Source: Liquidambar formosana
Taxonomy: Eukaryota > Streptophyta > Magnoliopsida > Saxifragales > Altingiaceae
Assembly (NCBI GenBank): GCA_039720395.1
Contig: CM077831.1
Span: forward strand, 3,700,003-3,764,002
Reading direction: 5' to 3'
DNA length: 64,000 nucleotides
A program made the translations under genes and the position numbers. A model generated the notes under the pieces. It made no database searches, was not told the DNA's origin, and saw only the letters and a list, made by a program, of their open reading frames with translations. Below are positions 11,118 through 20,988 of this stretch, one piece after another (position 1 is the first letter of the stretch; each line of letters opens with the position of its first letter).

Positions 11118-11530
11118 GATACTAAGTATCCTAAGTTTTCTCCCCCCTCTTTCTTTTTTCTCTTTTTCTTTGATTTAATTGATTATATGGATGAATGAAT
11201 AGATGAAATGCATGCTGTCTTTTTGATGATAATTGTTGATTTGTGTGTGATTAAGACTTTAATTTAGCCCAATTAAATTAAGAGACCATTTAGGGCGATA
11301 TGGGTGCCTATAGGCGTTGCCTAGAACCTTCCCATATCGTAACTTAGCCTCCGAATCCCCGATTTCTTTGGTTTCCAAAAGATCTTTTGCCTTACCATTT
11401 TTAAACATGGAGTCAATCTTTTGTTTTCCTAAAACAAAACTGTTTTTTAGGGTTTTCCTTGTTTCCTTTAAAAAATAAGGTGGCGACTCCTTTTCCTTTT
11501 TCAAACATCAAGGCTTTCTTTTAAACCCAT

Positions 11531-11604
11531 TTGTGGGCCCGTTTTCCGGGGTCCACAGATTGGCGACTTTTAAAGACTTGTGGGCCACTTTTTTAGGGTT
11601 CACA
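11531..11604 (+). repeat. Doubled LTR terminus enclosing a PBS-like segment
   Basis: Two 27-bp versions of the LTR end (11531-11557 ending GGGGTCCACA; 11578-11604 ending AGGGTTCACA) flank 20 bp starting GATTGGCGACTTTT. The other Gypsy element has one LTR end followed by GTTTGGCGACTCC, its PBS. So this LTR appears to have absorbed a PBS plus a second terminus. Confidence 0.75.
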
Positions 11605-11609
11605 TTGTC

Positions 11610-11879
11610 CATCATAGTGAACCTTCAACTAGGAATGATTTAGGAGTTTAGTACAGAGATATATTTACAGTTTCAAAATTACAACCCTTTGTAATTTCAT
11701 ATTCTCAACTCTAACTCCATGGACATATTATGTAAATATAAATGATGCATATAAATATAATAGAATAAGCCCTTTTATTAAATCAATAATAAATGTGACA
11801 TGCATAAACGAAATCAATTGATTGTTCCTAATCCCTAAACAATCATCTCTATGATTGGCTCTAGGGCATAATCCTAACA
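11610..11879 (-). repeat. C1 3' LTR, inner segment
   Basis: This continues the C1 LTR after the Gypsy LTR and its TTGTC duplication, ending CATAATCCTAACA. It is almost identical to 30938-31207 because the whole block is duplicated. Confidence 0.9.
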
Positions 11880-11897
11880 ATCTCCTAGTTGCACTAT
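11880..11897 (-). other. Polypurine tract (minus strand), region A
   Basis: On the minus strand this reads GTGCAACTAGGAGATT just before the LTR. It differs from GTGCAAGTGGGAGATT in the other elements by a weakened purine run. Confidence 0.7.
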
Positions 11898-13918
11898 AGC
11901 CAATCCACCATGTATCTCATACTCATATCCTATCGGTGGTGATCCAATACATTTGGGTCATAGCCTTAGTGAAGGGGTCTTCTTTATTCTCTGTTGTATT
12001 AAACTTCTATATGTATATGTCATCTCTTCCAATGATCTCTCTAATCAGTTGGAATCGCCGCTTAAAGTTTGGACTTTTGATGAGACCGTGGATCCTTGTC
12101 TTGAGCACTAGCCTTATTGTTGTCACAAAAACAATAGTAAAGGCTTCTCAATGTCAGGAACCACTCCTAGTTCTGCAATGAACTTACTCATCCAAACATG
12201 CAGCAATGCACTCAAATTTACAGCTCCACCATTTAAGGTGAGAACATACCTCGATGTTGATCTCCTATCATCATCGTCAGATTGAAAATCTGTATCCGTT
12301 CTACCAACCATTTCAAGTTTCTTTCTCCATAGGCAAGGGATAGATCCTTTAGTTCTTCTCAAGAACTTAAGGATAGCCTTGACTGCTTCCCAGTATTCCT
12401 CATCTGGGTCTGCCTGATATCTGCTCGTAACATTTACAGCAAAACTGATATCTGGTCTTTTAGTTATAGACAACTTGATTCCATGTCTGACAGGAATTAG
12501 ACCTCCTTTTGGAATCATGCATTTTGAACTCTTTCAAAATCTTGTCTATATACTTTGATTGGGAGAGACTTAGCATCCTTTAGATCTATCTCTATAGACC
12601 TCTATTCCTAGAATATGGGATGCTTCTTCCAAATCTTTTATGAAGAAACTTTGTGAAAAACCAATTTTTCACTTTTGACAACGTTTCTACATTATTCCCT
12701 AATAAGTAGAACGTCATTCACTTATAGGACCATAAATGTGATCGCACTCCCACTAACCCTTTGTACGATCATGGTACAATGATGGGTTTTGTCTCAACAG
12801 GGACAGTGGTTGCATCAATGTTGGTTTGTGTCTCATTAGACAACTCTTTGAGTTCTATTTTCCTGTTGTTATCTCCTTCTTGAATAAACTCTTTTTCAAG
12901 AAAGATTGCAAACTTACAAGCAAAACACCTTTTGTTCATCAGGATAATAGATATGATATCCTAAACTTTCTTTAGGGTAATCCACAAACCTACATTTAAG
13001 TTATCTTGATTTCCAATTTGGTTGCATTATATGTCTCTACATATGTAGTGCATCCCCATACCTTAACATGCTTAAGGTTTGGTGCTTCCCTTTCCATATC
13101 TCATATAGGTCCTAAGGGACAGCCTTGGTTTGAACTCTGTTTCACAGGTACGTGGCAATTTCTAGGGCATATCCTAACAAGGATAATATTAGGTCGTTGT
13201 AACTTATCATGGACCGGACCATATCAAATAGGGTCCTCTTCCTCCTTTCTGACACACCATTTAGTTATGATGTTCTAAGAGGTGTCCATTAGAATAGAAT
13301 GCCTATTTGAACAAGTTGATCTGAAAGATCACCAGTTAAATATTCGCCTCCTCGATCCAATCGAAGAGCTTAATACTTTTACTAGTTTGTTTCTTTACTT
13401 CATATCTGAATTCTTTGAACCTTTTCAAATGTTTCAGATTTGTACTTCTTTAAGTATATGCACCTATACCTTAACATTTTTAAGTAAAGGTTCATAAAGT
13501 ATGAGAAACTATTTCTCTTGTTCTCTTGGGTTTATTAGCATTCAATTTTAGAGCTATCATGTTTCATGCAATTCATATTTGCAAGGTAGTTTAGAAGATA
13601 AATGCTATAAATTCCAGAAGTAATGAACTCTTCATAAAAACATTTATTAAATCAAACTAAAACACTGTTTAGGCAAAACTGAAATAAAGATAATGTTTCT
13701 AAAAACTTCTGGAATGTCAAGATAGCTTATTAATTCTAAACTACTCCTTCAGGTAGAGTCAAGCAGCAAATCCCATAGCTAATACAGCAACACTTTGCTC
13801 CATTCTCCACTCGTAGGGATATTCCGCTTCTACTCAGCCTTCTGCTTCCCACTAGATCCTGCATGGAATTCAAAATTCACATCAGAATTAAGTACCCAAG
13901 TGGAAGCAAAACTAACAT
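11898..13918 (-). pseudogene. Region A: deleted and frameshifted Copia pol
   Basis: On the minus strand this holds remnants of integrase C-terminus, RT and RNase H in normal order, but only ~2 kb instead of the usual ~4 kb. The best piece (12123-12518) keeps VRHGIKLS, RPDISFAVNVTSRYQ and the RNase H stretch with SDDDDRRSTS. An internal deletion has removed the part of RT between KLS and RPDI that element X retains. The protease and integrase catalytic core are not recognisable. The first ~170 bp next to the LTR derive from C1 and the rest from C2 (see findings). It cannot supply RT. Confidence 0.85.
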
Positions 13919-14791
13919 TTAGTTTAGAGCATGATCCATACCTTCCGAAGGTCGGCTCTTTAGAGTATCCAGATACTCCCGGCAGTTACGTTTCCAGTGC
14001 CCATCCTTGCCGCAGTGAAAATAGGTTCCTTTGGCCTTGTCAGTATTACCTTTCTTGACACCTCCCTTTGGCTTCAAGTTCTTCTTCTTCTTCCCTTGGG
14101 TACTCTTACCCTTTCCTTTGCCCTTGCCCTTAGGCTTGGGCTTGGACTTGGAAGTAGAAGCTCCATCAAATGCGAGCAAAGAACCTTTTCCCTTCTTCAT
14201 TGTCTCCTCAGTCATCTTGAGCAAATTGTGCAACTCGGGGAGAGTGGACTCAAGCTTGTTCATATGAAAATTCATTATGAACGGCCCAAATGAATTAGGA
14301 AGGGACTGCAATATAATGTCTGAACACATATCAGCTTCAATGATCACATCAAGCTTTTCAAGCTACTCGATATGGTTGATCATTTTCAAGGTGTGATCAG
14401 TCACAGACGAACCCTCATTCATCCTTGCCTTGAATAGATCCTTGGCAATATTGTACTTTGCGGTCCTACTTTGCTCCCCATACAACTCTTGTAAGTGGAG
14501 AAAGATGTCGCGAGCACTTTTCATGGACTCATGTTGCTTCTGAAGCTCAGGGCTCATGGATGCCATCATATAGCATCTTGCCTTCAAATCGTCGTCCATG
14601 CGCTTCTGAAAAGCGTCTCTCTCTTGCTGAGTTGCAGTCTCAGCCAGTGCCTCAGGAAGTGTGCCATCAAGTGTGTAGGTAATCTTTTCGGAAGTTAAAA
14701 CTATTTTTAAGTTCCTCAGCCAATCAAGATAGTTTGGTCCAGTCAAACGGTTGATGTCCAATATTTTGGATAGTGGGTTGAGATGAGCCAT
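13919..14791 (-). pseudogene. Region A: Copia gag with one internal stop
   Basis: It starts at ATG 14791 (MAHLNPLSKILD) and reads LTGPNYLDWLRNLKIVL, a typical Copia gag N-terminus. A TAG at 14365-14363 breaks it after 142 residues; the same frame continues to 13919. The second half holds a Lys/Gly-rich basic stretch and a CCHC zinc knuckle near its end. The first Cys of the knuckle is Tyr (codon at 14023-14021), so RNA-binding would be impaired even apart from the stop. Gag normally forms the particle shell and packages element RNA. The copy at 33254-34126 is ~93% similar with different breaks. Confidence 0.93.
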
Positions 14792-14956
14792 TTCTATGAA
14801 CTACATATAAAATTAGAGAATTAGATTTCATTTTTAATCCATAATGATCGGGTCTTTAATCATATGGTACCTCCCACTATTTTATCAAATTCCATACACC
14901 CTCTAATGGAATTCGGGAATCTTATTCCTAATGGGGATTGGGGTCCCACTGTGACC

Positions 14957-15174
14957 TAGAAGCCTCACATGTTAGTTTCTTGACTTCTAACCCACAGTAA
15001 GAAGACAACTCTTTGTCTATTGCTTCATAAGCAAGTTCCAATCATTTTGCCTCTAGGGTACATACTCCTCACATGTTAGTTTCTTGGAATACTTCCCTAG
15101 TTAAGTTAAGCCCATCATTCACACAGGTATGTTTCACCAAATATATACCTCACATGTTAGTTTCTTGGTATATA
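14957..15174 (-). promoter_or_regulatory. Three-hairpin array in leader, copy A
   Basis: Three copies of the loop sequence (minus strand AAGAAACTAACATGTGA) occur at 15166-15150, near 15090-15070, and at 14981-14965. Each is flanked by self-complementary arms of different sequence: TATATACC/GGTATATA, (TA)TTCC/GGAGTA and TAGAAGTC/GGCTTCTA. The total span is 218 bp as in the other four copies. Confidence 0.85.
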
Positions 15175-16383
15175 CCAGCTTAGGCACCCCATGATATCTA
15201 CATATGTGATAGTTTCAAGTAATGTCTTTAATATGGGTAGCTCCTACATGTCTGCAGCTAGGTACCCACATTAAGGGACGTTAGATGATCCTATAATGAT
15301 GGAAGGCAATGAAGAATCCATTCCCTAATGTATTCTCCATTTCCAACTTAATATTAAAATAGAAGGGTTTTAAGGGTCTCATCAAAATAACTAATCTAAC
15401 ATACATCTCATGCATTTAAATAAGAAATATATAACAACATTATGTAATCCACTTATCGATATTAGTCCCTATAAGGTGACATATAACGATCTTTGGATTT
15501 GGAGCTATCTCTATTAATCTCATTAAAAGCTCCCACTATGATGATTATGGACTTTAAGAGGATTCAATCCAAGCCAATGAATTGAATCCTTGGTCTAAGG
15601 TGGGTGTAGGTGATCGTAAAACATTCATTTGAAACATAGCATGCACTCTTGAAAATCTTCTCCAAGCTTTCAAGTCCTTCAATCTCCTCCATTGGCTTTA
15701 TGGTCTCCACCATAGGCTTGTTGGGCTCCACCATGCTCCTTTAGGTCCACCATGCTCCTTAGTGCACTCTCGATTACATAACATTTACATAATTTTAAAG
15801 AAAGGGATACATAAGGGGAATGTGGGGTACATAAGAGAATGATAGAGAGAGAGAAGAAGGTGGCATGCAAGCCCCAAATAAATAATACATCACCAAAAAT
15901 TAACAACTCTTGAAAAATTAATACAACCCATTCATAAGACGGCCAATCACAATTGGTTTAAGGGGTATAGTCCATAATCATCATCCATCCATAACCATAC
16001 AATCACATTGCATAATAAAGGAAATAACTGTAAGCAATAAACATATGGGCATTCATGGTAACTCTATTGATTGGTTTTCATTAATCTCATTAATGTGTCC
16101 TAATCTTATTAGGATATGCATAATCTCCAAAATTAATTAAGTCTTAACAATTAAGACATTTAATTTCAGTCAATCAAATCAATTGAAACATTTAAAGTCC
16201 CCTAATTAAACTCTAATATCAAATATTAGGGTCTCTTTAATTAAACAAAACAATTTCATTTAATTAAAAAAAAAATTCTAGATTTTAATTTAATCCTAAA
16301 TTGTGCTTTAAACCATTTAAAACATTATAAAATTAATCATCATTAATTAAATAATCAATTTCGGAATTAAATAAAATCATTTT

Positions 16384-16985
16384 ATTAATTAATTAGTGCA
16401 TTAGGGTTTCCTAAAACCCTAAACCCTAAATGCATTAACTCTAAACCCTAAGTGTAACCCTAATACATTAAATGCCTTATGATTGGTCAATTAATGACCA
16501 ATCATTTAAACCCTAGATTTATACGGTATTAATGATTAGGATTAGGGTTTAATTAATGCCACCTAGGATATTAATTACTCCTAATTAATATGCACTAGTT
16601 AGGGTTTCTAAAACCCTAAACCTTAAACCTATTAAATGTCAATGATTAATTACTAAACCATTAATGATCATGATTGGTCATTAATGACCAATCATTTAAC
16701 CCTAGGTTAGACACATTAATTACTAGGTTTAGTTATTAATTAATGCATTAATAGAATTAGGGTTTAATTAATATGAATTAGGGTTTCCTAAACCCTAAAC
16801 CCTAGACATCATAAATGCAATTAATTATACCCTAATGATTAATAACCATGATTGGTCAATTAATGAACAATCATTAAACATTTTAATTAAGGTAATTAAT
16901 AGTCAATTAGGGTTTTTAATTAATGCAATTAATGAACTAGGGTTCCATCATTAAAGGGAATTAGGGTTTCCTAAGAAACCCTAAG
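16384..16985 (-). repeat. Telo-box and palindrome cluster in leader, copy A
   Basis: More than a dozen AAACCCTAA/TTAGGGTTT motifs in both orientations occur in ~600 bp, often as TTAGGGTTTCCTAAAACCC-type hairpins. They alternate with ATGATTGGTCA-type palindromes; 16670-16695 is a perfect 26-bp palindrome, and near-perfect ones sit near 16479 and 16849. The short AAACCCT runs (about two units) are far too few for a telomere tract. Confidence 0.85.
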
Positions 16986-18300
16986 GCTGCCGCCACCTAT
17001 AGTGGGCTGCCATGGCTAGCCAAGGCTGCCATGGCTTGGTCAGGCCATGGGAGGCCATGGCCAGCAAAGGGGGACTCAAGCTAGGGTGTGGGCCAAGCCC
17101 ATGGACACGTGTGGAGTGGCCAAGAGGGCTGTCTTCTTCAAAGAACATTAGGGTTTCAAGAACCCTTGCTGGCACCACCATGGGAGGACCTCCAAGGTCA
17201 CAAACGTTTCTAAAACTTAATCAATTTGACTCCACCTACAAAACCAGCTTTTGTATCATGTCCCTACATGAATTACTAAGCTAATTGAAGTGGTTTGGAT
17301 GATCAAATCATCCCCAATTGTTCTAAACAATTCAAGAACAGTAGGCTGTCCAGAATTTGACAGCATTCTGTCCCTGATCACAAATTGATTTAAAACCCAG
17401 CAAGATGATTAATTCAGGTTACCAAATTACTTTTCCTAGCATCCTACATGCCTTAGGAAACTAATAAAATTGGTTTCACGCAATTTGGAGTTCCCTAGCT
17501 CAAGATATGAACAAAACTCCATTGATGACTTTTTGCAGAAAAACAGCCTGCTGTGTTTTTCAAGAAATCAAACTTTTTAATTCTTATATGCATCAAGACT
17601 CTTATAAAACTTAAAGAAAATCATACATACAATATGTATAATTATCCTATAAAGGATTTACATCAATTTTACAGAGATATCATATCAGAACAGTAGCAAG
17701 AACCATAGGGTTCTAAAACCCAGATTCGAACTCCATGGTGTTCTTCCCAAACTTTTTGAATTGTTTTGATTTCTATGCATCCCTATACTTGAGAAATCAC
17801 CATAACAACTTTATGTGGATTAATTACAGGCATCTCATGTCTTAATTAAACCAAAACAAAAACAAAACACAAAAGAGGACAACCTAGGGTTCCAAACCCT
17901 AGGTTCGGCCTCCATAGAAGAAACACTGGTTTCTTCTTCTTCTGTATACATCACATGCTTCTCAAAAATTTCAGAATTAATGTTAGAAGAATATTAGAAG
18001 AGGAGAAGAGGGAAAAACAGCCTAGGGTTCAAAACCCCAGGTTCGGCCATGAAGAGGAAACCCTAGTTTCCTCCTTCTTCTTCTCCAAAACTGAAACCTA
18101 TTCAACTCTTTGAATTTTCCAGCAGCCCTAAAACTATTTTAGAAGAGGAGAAGGAGAGATAAACACCTAGGGTTCAATAACCCTAGGTTCGGCCATGAGA
18201 GGGAAATCAATTGAATGCATGAACATGAATCTCAATTCATTAAACCAATCAATTTACCATGAATTACAGCCCCATGCAGTTTGTATTAGGCATAATCATG

Positions 18301-18312
18301 GCTCTGATACCA
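18301..18312 (-). other. Primer-binding site (tRNA initiator Met), C2
   Basis: On the minus strand this reads TGGTATCAGAGC, complementary to the 3' end of plant initiator-Met tRNA. It is one base from the LTR starting at 18314. Confidence 0.93.
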
Positions 18313-18313
18313 C

Positions 18314-19314
18314 TGTTGGGAATCAAACTAGAGAGGAAAAATACAAAGGCGGAATTTAAAATTTTTCCTACGATTCCCAAACCCATGAATCTTAATCATG
18401 CTTAATACAAAACAAAAACCCTAACTAGAAGAGGGTAGAATTACTTACAGTTGATTCAAATCTTCTCCTTTATGCTCCAAGCTTTTTCTTCTCCTTTTTG
18501 TTCCAAGCTTTGTCTCCGGACAGCGGTGAATGAGCAGCCCAAGTGTGCTGCCTCCAACAGTATCCACACCTAGCTAGAGCTTGATGTCCTTTCCTTCTTT
18601 CCCTTGTTGATGCTAGAGTAGGAGAAGAGAGGAGAGAGAGAGAGAGAGAGGTGAAATTTTCGGCCAGCACTTGGGAGCCTCCAAGAGTGCTTCAAGTGAT
18701 GATGTCATCACATCATAAAAGGCTTTAAATAGCCTCCAACTAGGGCCGGCCAAGGGGGGTCTCCAAACCCTAATCTAATTTGTGTAATTACTCTTAATTA
18801 CACAAGTAGCCCACTAGTTTGCATCAATTACAAATTAGCCCCTTAAAGAACTTTTCTTTAATCACTTATACCCTTTCTCTCATAGACAATCAAGCTCTCT
18901 TAGCATGATCAGTGTGTGACCCATTGGGTTCACATCATTAAGTAGTAGGAACAGCACAAGTTGTGCACAATGGAACACTTTCCATTAAGGGTCTAATTGA
19001 AACTCCTTTCAATTCCCTAATTGATTATAACTCATTTATATCAATTAGGGCTTCTACTAACCATGAGTAACACCTAGCATATGGCTCATGGTGTGGTCCT
19101 TAATGAGGTGAATAGTCATTTACAAAAAACCCTTCTGTTATAGTTTACAGGTTACAATTCCATCCTTCCATCAACACAATGTCTCCAATTGAACTAATAG
19201 GACATGGAAGTCTGTCAAGTCCCTAGTTCAATTACTTTATACTCATTCATTAATATCAACTCAATGATGAACTTATGGAAACTCCTTTCCATATTCATTC
19301 TACCATGGGCCCAT
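18314..19314 (-). repeat. C2 5' LTR, first segment (interrupted by C3)
   Basis: Starts TGTTGGGAATCAAACTAGAG, the C2-type LTR, nearly identical to 8667-10356. It is cut at CCCAT (19310-19314) by insertion of C3 and resumes at 28986. The expected donor motif lies at 18450-18443 on the minus strand. A GA microsatellite is longer here than in the solo copy. Confidence 0.93.
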
Positions 19315-20972
19315 TGTTGGGAATCGAACAAGAGGGAAAAATAGAAGTGCGGAATATAAAAAATTTTTCCTACGATTCCCAATCCCATGAATCTAACTAT
19401 GCATAACACAAAATCAAACCCTAACTACGAAGAGGGTTAGAACACTTACAGGATTTTTGTCTTCTCCGTTTTGCTCCAAGCTTCTACTCCGGACAGCGGT
19501 GAATGAGCAACCCAAGTGTGCTGCCTCCAACGGTATCCACACCTAGTTAGAGCTTCAAGCCTTTTCTTTCTTCTTCCTTGTTGTTGCTAGAGGTGGAGAA
19601 GAGAGAGAGAGAGAAGAGAGCCTCCAAAGGGCTGTACGGCTAGGGTTTTTTGTGCAAGCCTATTATGCCATGTCACACATAAGTGTGACTTATATAGGCA
19701 GCCCACTAAAGGGGGCTGGCCAGGGGAAGAAACCCTAATAGGGTTATGTGTAATTACACTTAATTGCACATTAACCCCTATTATTTGTATCAAATACAAA
19801 TAGGCCTATAAAGAACTATTCTTTATTCACTAAAACCCTTTCTCTCATAGACTTTAAAGCCCTTCTTGCATGATCAGTGTGTGACCCATTGGGTTCACAT
19901 CATTAAGTAGTAGGAATAGCACGAGGTGTGCACAATGGAACTCTTTCCATTTAGGGTCTAATTGGAACTCCTTCCAATTCCCTAATTGATTATAACTCAC
20001 TTATATCAATTAGGGCTTCTACTAACCATGAGTAACACCTAGCATATGGCTCATGGTGTGGTCCTTAATGAGGTGAATAGTCATTTACAAAGAACCCTTC
20101 TGTTATAGTTTATAGGTTACAATTGCATCCTTCCTTCAACACAATGTCTCCAATTGAACTAATAGGACATGGAAGTCTGTCAAGTCCCTAGTTCAATTAC
20201 TTTATACTCATTCATAGATATCAACTCATTGATGAACTCATGAAACTCTTTTCATATTCATCCTACCATGGCCATGGATTTAATGAGTTATATTATGAAT
20301 GCTATATGAGACATTCTCTCTCTTTTTCCTGAGAGTGATGGATCCCTTGTTGATCACTCACATGCCTTCATACACATAGCAGTAGGGCCAATGAACACCT
20401 TTGCAAACCCCTGAATAGGATTTGCACTTAGTGTTATCAAACTTCTAAAGCTACATGCATAAGACAACTATGGTGTCTCAGGTCTAAGGATTACTTGTAC
20501 CACTATAACAATGAGAAACTGATTGACAGGCAGGATAAAACTCCATTCAGTTTATCTCATATCTTTGGTCACATTCAGTGTACCTATTCTCGTAATAGGC
20601 ACCCACTTATTGGTTGTAGTGTCTCCACACAAATAGCTTGAGACTAGCTATCCTCCTATAGAGTCAACCTAACAAGTGCTAGTCCTATGGTTCATTATTG
20701 TCCATCATAGTGAACCTTCAACTAGGAATGCTTGAGGAGTTTAGTACAGAGATATATCTACAGTCTCAAAATTACAACTCTTTGTAATTCCATATTCTCA
20801 ACTCTAACTCCATGGACATATTATGTAAATATAAATGATGCATATAAACATAATAGAATAAGCCCTTTTATTAAATCAATAATAAATGTGACATACATAA
20901 ATGAAATCAAATGATTGTTCCTAATCCCTAAACAATCATCTCTATGATTGGCTCTAGGGCATAATCCTAACA
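19315..20972 (-). repeat. C3 3' LTR
   Basis: TGTTGGGAATCGAACAAGAGG to CCTAACA, 1658 bp. The minus-strand TATA box is TTATATA at 19690-19696. The polypurine tract (GTGCAAGTGGGAGATT on the minus strand) follows at 20973-20988. Confidence 0.95.
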
Positions 20973-20988
20973 ATCTCCCACTTGCACT

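Larger units (their letters stand above)
6606..11604 (+). mobile_element. Gypsy solo LTR (G1) inserted in the C1 LTR
   Basis: It runs from TGTCACACCCC to GGGTTCACA and is flanked by the 5-bp duplication TTGTC (6601-6605 and 11605-11609). The C1 LTR continues on both sides. No internal region is present, so it is a solo LTR left by LTR-LTR recombination. Without the nested Copia LTR it is about 3.3 kb. It matches the 5' LTR of the Gypsy element at 52249 in its start, GC island, conserved ACTACGTGGACTTTGAT block and end, with considerable divergence. Confidence 0.93.
14792..18300 (-). other. Region A: long Copia leader between PBS and gag
   Basis: About 3.5 kb of minus-strand leader with no conserved ORF. 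In transcript order it holds AT-rich DNA with diverged unique parts, the telo-box/palindrome cluster (16384-16985), AT-rich DNA, a short segment whose frames begin MPPSLSLSL in related copies, the three-hairpin array (14957-15174), and a T-rich tract ending GTAG at 14801, nine bases before the gag ATG. Many upstream ATGs would block simple scanning to gag. Confidence 0.85.

Noticed and set aside
13006..13497. Plus-strand ORFs of 90 and 71 residues
   Set aside because: They are antisense to Copia integrase/RT remnants on the minus strand.
16405..16450. Interstitial telomere tract
   Set aside because: Only about two AAACCCT units per run, in both orientations and between palindromes; same in every family leader.
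18301..18312. tRNA gene
   Set aside because: Only the 12-nt complement of the tRNA 3' end is present; it is a primer-binding site.
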